Shown here: piece after piece, positions 58,281 to 64,000 of the stretch
Layout: each line of letters starts with the position of its first letter
How positions within the stretch are numbered: the stretch's first letter is position 1
NCBI RefSeq assembly: GCF_004357985.1
Contig: NZ_SMTF01000001.1
Location: 310,001 to 374,000 of the forward strand
DNA: 64,000 nucleotides
DNA from: Luteimonas aestuarii
GTDB taxonomy: Bacteria > Pseudomonadota > Gammaproteobacteria > Xanthomonadales > Xanthomonadaceae
Direction: 5' to 3'
Position numbers and translations under genes: made by a program
Notes under the pieces: model-generated
The model's database searches: none
What the model saw: the letters and a program-made list of their open reading frames with translations, nothing else
What the model was told of the DNA's origin: nothing

Positions 58281-58952
58281 TCATGAAGGCTCCCTGGCCT
58301 CCGGAGACGGACTTGCCTGCAGCCCAACGAGCCTTGCCAGCAGGATGGCGGTATAGAGCACGCCAACCACCGCCTGGAAGATGGCAAAGGACTGCGCCAG
58401 AAACCCTTGCGGCAAGATATCGCCGTAGCCCACCGTGGTGAGCGTGACGTAGCTGTAGTAGAACAGCTGCTGCCAGCTGACCGGGTCGCCGGACGCGGTC
58501 ACGAAGGATCCGGGCGAAAGCCATTCGACCAAGCCGTAGATCGCGGCAAATCCGGATCCGATGACGAGATAGATGGAGGCCGCGGCAAGCAGCACATCCG
58601 CCATGACCGCCGTCGCGCGGAAGATGTACACCACCAGCACCCAGGTAATCACGGCGTGGTAGGCGATCGAAGTCAGGAAGACACCCAGCTTTGTATAGGT
58701 CCCGGGCGCGTACGAATTGGCCAGCCCCGCCGCAATGACGGCTACGCCACAGCCGGCGGCCAGCATTCGCAGCCCCCTGTCGGGCAGGAGCAGCCACGTT
58801 GCCGCGACGAAAAGCACGCCGTAGAACAGGTAGAAGAGCGCGGGCCATACACCGCCGATGCCGGTCAGCGGATAGGTCAGGTTGTGTACCAGCATGCCGA
58901 GCAGCAGGTACAACGTCACCCTGCGCCCGGTGGATATTGACTCCGCCTTCAT
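58281..58952 (-). CDS. Two-pore-domain-like K+ channel protein
   Basis: A 223-residue membrane protein with six hydrophobic helices and a potassium selectivity filter (LTTVGYGDI near residue 165-180) before the last helix. The start (MKAESIST) overlaps the LtrA gene's stop by four bases. Confidence 0.85.
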   Translation of the reverse strand: MKAESISTGRRVTLYLLLGMLVHNLTYPLTGIGGVWPALFYLFYGVLFVAATWLLLPDRGLRMLAAGCGVAVIAAGLANSYAPGTYTKLGVFLTSIAYHAVITWVLVVYIFRATAVMADVLLAAASIYLVIGSGFAAIYGLVEWLSPGSFVTASGDPVSWQQLFYYSYVTLTTVGYGDILPQGFLAQSFAIFQAVVGVLYTAILLARLVGLQASPSPEAREPS

Positions 58953-60130
58953 GCAAGGGCTCCATGCCCACGCTGCCGGATAGCAACCGCTGTCATCAGC
59001 ATCAGTACGCCCGCGCCCAGCCATCGGCCATCGAGGTGCAGGGCCACCGTCAGCCATGCCCACGCCGGTAGCGCCAACACTGCCAGTCCATACGTGCCGG
59101 GCATCCTGCGTGACATCGTCCTGTGGAACAGGGCGGCGCCGGCCAGGAATAGGGTTGGACCGGCTGCCGCGGCGAGTGCCGTGGGAACATGCACCGGATC
59201 GAGTGGATGTGCCACGATCAGTTCGATCGCCACGGCGACGATGATCGCACCACAGACCATGACGCCGTGCGCGTAGGCCAAACCGGCGCGCGCCAGGCGC
59301 GAATGGTCGGTGCCGTGGTGGAAGCCATGCTCGCCGCGTTCGGCCAGCTGCACGAAGTAGATCCACCAAAGCATGATGATGACCAGGAAGCCGATGATGG
59401 CCGCCGATACCACCGGTGGATCCAGCGACCTGCCAACCAGCAGCGCTCCGAGCAGAAGGATCGATTCGCCCAACGCGATGATGAATATCTGCTGGTTCCG
59501 CTCGAACAGATGCAGCCCTCGCAGCGGCCAGCTCGCCATCGATGTCGACCCCAGCGCCGGCAACCAGAACCCGTGGTACGGAGCCGCATAGTCCAGTAAC
59601 ACCGCAAGGATCCAGAGCAGGATGCGCTGCTCCGGAAACAGCGCGCCGGCGATCCAGAAGCATCCGGACACAGCGCTCCACGCAAACAGCTGCGCATAGT
59701 TGCGTCCCATCGCCTGCCCACGGAAGAGCAGGGACATGTATCCGGCCCTCAGCAGCGCCATGGCGACATAGGCAACGGCGAACAGGCCCGCACGGTCGCC
59801 ATAGGCTTCCGGAATCCCGATCGCCATCACCAGTGCACACCCCATGAGCACCGTCATCAACACGCGTCCGCTGACGTGATCGGGATCGAGCCAGTTCGTG
59901 GCCCACGCGGTGTAATTCCATGTCCACCACACTGCGGCAAACAGCGTGAGCGCCTCGATGGCCCCCATCCATGTCATGCCATCCAGCAAGTAGTGGGAGA
60001 GCTGGATGATGGTGAACACATACACCAGGTCGAAGAACAGCTCCATGTTGGTAACGCGCGGACTTTCCGACGCCCCCAACCGGCGCAGCGCCGAGGAAGG
60101 GATGGCGCGATGAATCAGGAAATGCAACAT
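58949..60130 (-). CDS. Low-temperature-requirement A (LtrA) family membrane protein
   Basis: A 393-residue membrane protein with about eleven helices. The family signature is ESPRVTNMELFFDLVYVFTIIQLSH and the later LGESILLLGALLVG. The start at 60130 (MLHFLIHR) is preferred; the upstream frame is Arg-rich. It is in an operon with the K+ channel gene. Confidence 0.87.
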   Translation of the reverse strand: MLHFLIHRAIPSSALRRLGASESPRVTNMELFFDLVYVFTIIQLSHYLLDGMTWMGAIEALTLFAAVWWTWNYTAWATNWLDPDHVSGRVLMTVLMGCALVMAIGIPEAYGDRAGLFAVAYVAMALLRAGYMSLLFRGQAMGRNYAQLFAWSAVSGCFWIAGALFPEQRILLWILAVLLDYAAPYHGFWLPALGSTSMASWPLRGLHLFERNQQIFIIALGESILLLGALLVGRSLDPPVVSAAIIGFLVIIMLWWIYFVQLAERGEHGFHHGTDHSRLARAGLAYAHGVMVCGAIIVAVAIELIVAHPLDPVHVPTALAAAAGPTLFLAGAALFHRTMSRRMPGTYGLAVLALPAWAWLTVALHLDGRWLGAGVLMLMTAVAIRQRGHGALA

Positions 60131-60281
60131 TCTGGACTGCCTTGATACATTGGTTGCCGTTGCTGGCAAGGGGCGTACGGCCGCAGCGATCCGCCGACGC
60201 GGGCGGATGGACGGTTGCACATTCCGCAAGCCGATGAAGGGTTTTCCGTGGTCGCGATGACGAGGGATTCGTGGCCGGCCA

Positions 60282-60533
60282 TCAGCCCTGGTTACGCTTC
60301 CGCCCCATCCACCACGCCAGCAGTACCGGCGGCAACAGGATGCCGAGCTGGATCGGAAGCTCTTCCCGGAAGGTGTAGCCGTGCGACATGCCGGTCAGCA
60401 GGTTCCAGACCACCACCGCCAGCCATACGACCATCAAGGCGACGGCGGTGCCTTCGCGGCGATGCGCTGCGACCCTGTCCATGACAACCCACACCAGCAA
60501 CAGCCCGATTGCGATCAGGATGGCGGTTCTCAT
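60282..60533 (-). CDS. Small membrane protein (paralog 1)
   Basis: An 83-residue protein with three likely transmembrane helices, ending in WMGRKRNQG. Its central segment GYTFREELPIQLGI resembles the next gene. No function is recognised. Confidence 0.65.
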   Translation of the reverse strand: MRTAILIAIGLLLVWVVMDRVAAHRREGTAVALMVVWLAVVVWNLLTGMSHGYTFREELPIQLGILLPPVLLAWWMGRKRNQG

Positions 60534-60551
60534 CGTTCTGGTTCTCCCGTA

Positions 60552-60818
60552 TCAGTCCCTGAAAAACAGAAGCCAGGCACCCAGGGCGATCGCCACGGGC
60601 ACCGCAAACACCACGGCCAGGACCGGCAATTCCTGGCGCACCGTGTACCCCGCACGCACCACGCCGATGCGCAGGTTGACGACCGCGCACGCCAGCCACA
60701 GCGGCACGAACAGGTAGAAGGCATAGGTCGCGCCCGACGCCCCGTCCGCCAGTCGACCCAATAGCGCCATCGCTGCGAACAGTGCGATTCCTGCCAGAAC
60801 AACCTTGATCGTATGCAT
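60552..60818 (-). CDS. Small membrane protein (paralog 2)
   Basis: An 88-residue three-helix membrane protein. The GYTVRQELPVLAVVF block matches the GYTFREELPIQ block of the neighbour, so they are likely diverged tandem copies. The ATG at 60818 (MHTIKV) is preferred to the low-complexity upstream frame. Confidence 0.65.
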   Translation of the reverse strand: MHTIKVVLAGIALFAAMALLGRLADGASGATYAFYLFVPLWLACAVVNLRIGVVRAGYTVRQELPVLAVVFAVPVAIALGAWLLFFRD

Positions 60819-60828
60819 GCGCGTTTCC

Positions 60829-61299
60829 TCAGTGCGCGACGATGCGCATTTCATGGATGCCGTCGCCTTCCACCACGAACACGAACCGGGAATCCCCGCT
60901 GTAGAAATTGCTTTTCCACGCTGCATCCACGGTGACGGTCTGGCCGGCGGTGGTGACCTTGCGCGGCGTCAGCGTTCCGTTGGCACCGGTGAACTCGCGT
61001 TCGCTCCATGCGCGGATCGCGTCATGGCCGTCGAACCTGCGCCCCCAGTCATCGACCCGTCCATCGCCGGGGAACAGCGCCAGGAAGGCATCGGTGTCGC
61101 CGCGGTTGACCGCGTCGACCAGGCGGGCAACGGGGGTGGGCAACGGGGTGGTCATCGTGTGGTTCTCCCTGGTTTGCGGCGGTTTCGGTGGTGGTGGCGG
61201 CTGCGCGGATCCCGCATCGGCAAGTTGCGTATCGACGCACGAGACCAGCAGTATGGCTGCCAACGCCGCCAAGGCCCGCAAGGCCTCCCGCCGGCTCAC
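60829..61299 (-). CDS. NTF2/SnoaL-like lipoprotein (alternative start at 61155)
   Basis: A 156-residue protein if started at GTG 61299, which overlaps the upstream hydrolase stop by four bases (GTGA). The first 25 residues form a lipoprotein signal with lipobox LLVSC. A Pro-rich linker follows, and then an NTF2-like domain from PVARLVDAVNRGDTDAFLALFPGDGRVDD. An internal ATG (61155) with a good GGGAGA site would give a 108-residue cytosolic form. Both starts are plausible. Confidence 0.7.
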   Translation of the reverse strand: MSRREALRALAALAAILLVSCVDTQLADAGSAQPPPPPKPPQTRENHTMTTPLPTPVARLVDAVNRGDTDAFLALFPGDGRVDDWGRRFDGHDAIRAWSEREFTGANGTLTPRKVTTAGQTVTVDAAWKSNFYSGDSRFVFVVEGDGIHEMRIVAH

Positions 61300-62876
61300 G
61301 GCGCCACCCCTGCCGGCACCGGCGAGCGTGCCGCCTGCAGGTGCAGGATCCGCAAGATCTCTTTCACCGCATCCGGATGACGAAATGCACTGTGGCCGTA
61401 CGGCACGATCAGTTCCGACTCCGCGCCGTCCATGTGGCTGCTGCTGTAGGGGACCACGCCGTCGCTGCCCGTTTCCATGGGCCCGGGTCGCCGCTGGCCG
61501 ATGATGCTGTGGAACGGGACGGCCGGCGGGATGTCCGACAACGCCATGACCGGCCGGCTCTGGCTGGACAAGGTGCGGATCGAACTGAACTTGCCGTCGT
61601 GCAGCAGCGATGCGAAGCGCGGGTCGATGCGATCGCGGGCACATTCCAGCAGGAAGCTGTACGGCCCAAGGGCCGCCTGGTCGCGGTGGAACAGGCGCTG
61701 GCCTAGGGTGCCGATCCAGTTGTCGGCCATCTCGCTGCCGCGGTGGGGGGCGGCGATGAAGATGGCGCGGACCACGCGCGGGTCGCGTTCGAACACCAGG
61801 TTCGCATGCAATGCCTCGACCGCTTCGGGCGGACATTGCGTCAGCGCTTGCGGCGGCACGTCCACCACCGAATCCCACAACGCACTGCCCGAGTCGCTCA
61901 CCAGGGTATGGGTGATCACGCCCCCCATGCTGTGGCCCATCGTCACGATGTTCCGGGTGGCGAAGTGCTTGCCCTCCGGATCCAGTTCATCAAGCGTGCG
62001 GCGCAGCGCGGTGCGTAGCTGCGTGGCGTTGTGCAGCACCGCCATGCCGGTGGGATAGTGGTACTGCCACAACTGGTAGCGCTGGCGGAATTCCGGATCG
62101 GCGAACAGGTCGTTGGCGAGGTTGGCGAAGGTCAGTGGCGTGGACTGCAGCCCGTGTACCGTGAGCAGCGGGATCTTCGACGGGTCGTAGCCCTTCATCA
62201 GGTACACCCGTTCCGCGCGCCTGGCGTTCTGCGGGTTGAACAGGCCGAAGAAGCCGGTGCGGCCCAGTTCCGACGCACCCGGCTGCGCCAGCAGCAGTGC
62301 GAACGCCGCCGTGGTATCCGCCGCCAGCGGCCAGTCCCGTCCCGCCAGCGTCGCCTGCGCATGCGCCAGCGGCGACACCATGCGCAGCACCCAGCCACCC
62401 GCCTCCCGTTCCAGCAGCGCGGTGGCGGGCAGGTAGATGCCTTCCGGCGGGAGGAAGCGGTCCCACGGGCCGCTGCCATCGTTGCTGCGCCAGGCCACCA
62501 TCGGCAGCCCGATGCCATCGCGTGTGTGGCGGCGCTCCAGCCTGCGGGTCGAAACGCCCTGGGCCCGGCGGTAACGCAGGCCCGCCTCGCCCAGGTCATG
62601 ATCGTCCAGGCGCAGACCGCTGGCGGCCAACGCCGCCGACTGACGGTCCGCGGGCTGCCGTTCCAGCCAGATCCCCAGCCGCGCCAGCGCGCCCTGGTAC
62701 GCTGCCATCGCCGCGGCATCCTCCGGCGCATCGTGCAGTGCATCGTAGGCCTGTCGTGCCGCGGAGACCGCCTGCGGCACGTCGGGTTCCGGGGTGGTCC
62801 TGCACGCTGCCAGCAGGGCAGCCAGCAGGAACGCCAACCACATGCGCCCAGGCTGCAGCGCGTGCGCGCGACTCAT
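61296..62876 (-). CDS. Lipoprotein with alpha/beta hydrolase domain
   Basis: A 526-residue protein with lipobox LLAAC (residues 20-24), an Ala-rich N-region and a C-terminal alpha/beta hydrolase with nucleophile elbow GHSMGG and a preceding LTVHG oxyanion strand. An outer-membrane or periplasmic esterase/lipase is likely. The ATG overlaps the aldehyde dehydrogenase stop (ATGA). Confidence 0.82.
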   Translation of the reverse strand: MSRAHALQPGRMWLAFLLAALLAACRTTPEPDVPQAVSAARQAYDALHDAPEDAAAMAAYQGALARLGIWLERQPADRQSAALAASGLRLDDHDLGEAGLRYRRAQGVSTRRLERRHTRDGIGLPMVAWRSNDGSGPWDRFLPPEGIYLPATALLEREAGGWVLRMVSPLAHAQATLAGRDWPLAADTTAAFALLLAQPGASELGRTGFFGLFNPQNARRAERVYLMKGYDPSKIPLLTVHGLQSTPLTFANLANDLFADPEFRQRYQLWQYHYPTGMAVLHNATQLRTALRRTLDELDPEGKHFATRNIVTMGHSMGGVITHTLVSDSGSALWDSVVDVPPQALTQCPPEAVEALHANLVFERDPRVVRAIFIAAPHRGSEMADNWIGTLGQRLFHRDQAALGPYSFLLECARDRIDPRFASLLHDGKFSSIRTLSSQSRPVMALSDIPPAVPFHSIIGQRRPGPMETGSDGVVPYSSSHMDGAESELIVPYGHSAFRHPDAVKEILRILHLQAARSPVPAGVAP

Positions 62877-64000
62877 GAAAACACGCTGAGGCTGGCGGAG
62901 ATGTCCTTGTCCGCATACGGCGGAAACACGTCGAGCACCACGTCGGGATTGCCGATCAGCATGGCCTTGGTGTTGGACAGCGCATCGAATCCCGCCTTGC
63001 CGTAGTACTTGCCCATGCCCGAGTAGCCGACGCCCCCGAACGGCAGGCTGTCGATCCAGCAATGCAGGTTGGTCTGGTTGACGCAGCCGCCGCCGAAGGA
63101 CACGCTGCCGAGGAAACGATCGATGGTGGCCTGGTCCTTGCTGAAGATGTAGGCGGCCAGCGACTTGGGCTTGCGTTTGATGGTCTCGATCACGTCGCCC
63201 AGGTCGTCGTAAGGCAGCACCGGCAGCACCGGGCCGAACACTTCCTGCTGCATGGCCGGGTCGCCCCACGTGCTGGGGTACAGCACGGTCGGCTCCACGT
63301 AGCGATCCGGCACGTCGAAGCGGCCGCCATGCACGACCTTCTCAGGCAGGATGTACGAGGCCACGCGCTGGGCGTCGTGCTCGCTGATCATGCGCGCCAG
63401 GTCGGGGCTCTGTTGCGGGTCCTCGCCGTACATGGCCACCAGCGAACGCCTCAGCCGACCGATGAAGTCGTCGGCGATCGAGCGGTGCACGTACACGTAG
63501 CCGGGCGCGATGCACCATTGGCCGGAAATCGCGTTATGGCCCCAGGCGATGCGGTCCACGGCGATGTCGAGGTTCGCGGTCTGGTCGACGACCGTCGGGT
63601 TCTGGCCACCAAGCTCGAGGATCACCGGCGTCAGGTGCTCGGCCGCCGCGCGCATCACCACCTTGCCGACGGCCGAGCTGCCGGTGAAGAAGATGAAATC
63701 GAACGGCAGCTCCAGCAGTGCCGAGATTTCCTGCCGACCGCCGGTGATCACGCTGACCGCTTCCGGCGCGAAGTACTTCGGCACCAGTTCCTGCAGCAGC
63801 GCGGCGGTGACCGGGGTCGTGTTGGCCGGCTTGAGGATCACCGTGTTGCCCGCCGCCAGCGCGGCGATCGCCGGGTCCAGCAACAGCAGGATGGGCGCGT
63901 TGAACGGGCCGATGACCAGCGTCACCCCGTAGGGTTCCTTGAGGATCACGCCGCGATTGCCGGTTGCTTCCAGGCCTTCCGGAATCGCCACCGGTTGCGG
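62873..64000 (-). CDS. Aldehyde dehydrogenase, 5' end outside the window
   Basis: At least 375 residues of an NAD(P)-dependent aldehyde dehydrogenase, cut by the right edge. The active-site Glu is in VILELGGQNP and the catalytic Cys in SGQWCIAPGYV. The C-terminus is complete and resembles short coniferyl-aldehyde-type ALDHs. It heads the co-transcribed trio with the hydrolase and NTF2-like genes. Confidence 0.9.
   Translation of the reverse strand, partial: PQPVAIPEGLEATGNRGVILKEPYGVTLVIGPFNAPILLLLDPAIAALAAGNTVILKPANTTPVTAALLQELVPKYFAPEAVSVITGGRQEISALLELPFDFIFFTGSSAVGKVVMRAAAEHLTPVILELGGQNPTVVDQTANLDIAVDRIAWGHNAISGQWCIAPGYVYVHRSIADDFIGRLRRSLVAMYGEDPQQSPDLARMISEHDAQRVASYILPEKVVHGGRFDVPDRYVEPTVLYPSTWGDPAMQQEVFGPVLPVLPYDDLGDVIETIKRKPKSLAAYIFSKDQATIDRFLGSVSFGGGCVNQTNLHCWIDSLPFGGVGYSGMGKYYGKAGFDALSNTKAMLIGNPDVVLDVFPPYADKDISASLSVFS

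Overview
The window is GC-rich DNA from a gammaproteobacterium, most likely family Xanthomonadaceae (Lysobacter, Luteimonas or Stenotrophomonas-like). This is inferred from the protein style of MutS, KatG, RplS and Ffh and from the core gene order rpsP-rimM-trmD-rplS and ffh / CcsA-like. It has two parts that meet at about 36.3-36.4 kb.

Bases 1 to about 36,340 are an integrated mobile island whose left end lies outside the window. It is anchored on the right by a 637-residue tyrosine integrase that starts about 140 bp before mutS. Its maintenance module (about 28.4-36.3 kb) holds a P4-type SF3 helicase/primase, a small ribbon-helix-helix protein, a repeat-rich AT-containing segment that looks like an origin, a phage-type Dam methylase, an excisionase-like HTH/coiled-coil protein and the integrase. 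Its anti-host and conserved-cargo module (20.4-28.4 kb) holds a RadC-type JAMM protein, an ArdC-type antirestriction protein, a DUF4145/HEPN protein, a glycine-zipper envelope protein and two ankyrin proteins with a shared C-terminal tail. A compact chaperone-usher fimbrial operon lies at 16.8-20.3 kb. An SOS mutagenesis cassette (4.8-7.9 kb) has two unknown genes between umuD and umuC. Further left are a HelD/UvrD-like helicase carrying a predicted nuclease insertion, a HEPN protein, a small ankyrin protein and an HNH protein.

The most interesting part is a tightly packed, minus-strand six-gene operon (16,609 down to 7,886): MmeI/YeeA-like DNA methyltransferase, DEAD-like SF2 helicase, GIY-YIG nuclease, Abi_C protein, Lys/Pro-rich protein, and a compact His-Cys (CHAT/caspase-like) protease. 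Most junctions overlap by a few bases. I read it as a candidate composite defence system: a modification/translocase/nuclease module fused by operon structure to an abortive-infection and protease module. Each family call is by motif recognition; the system-level function is inference.

From about 36.4 kb to the end the DNA is ordinary chromosome: mutS, a DUF937 protein, an FAD oxidoreductase, katG, hslR-like, the rpsP-rimM-trmD-rplS operon, an M48 protease with a DUF898 membrane protein, an aminotransferase IV protein, ffh, a CcsA-like protein, radA with a PAP2-like protein, an arsenic operon ([25 protein letters not shown]), a DJ-1/PfpI protein, DUF924, a K+-channel-like protein with LtrA, small membrane proteins, and a minus-strand run of an NTF2-like protein, an alpha/beta hydrolase lipoprotein and a truncated aldehyde dehydrogenase at the window edge. 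No tRNA, rRNA or CRISPR array was seen.
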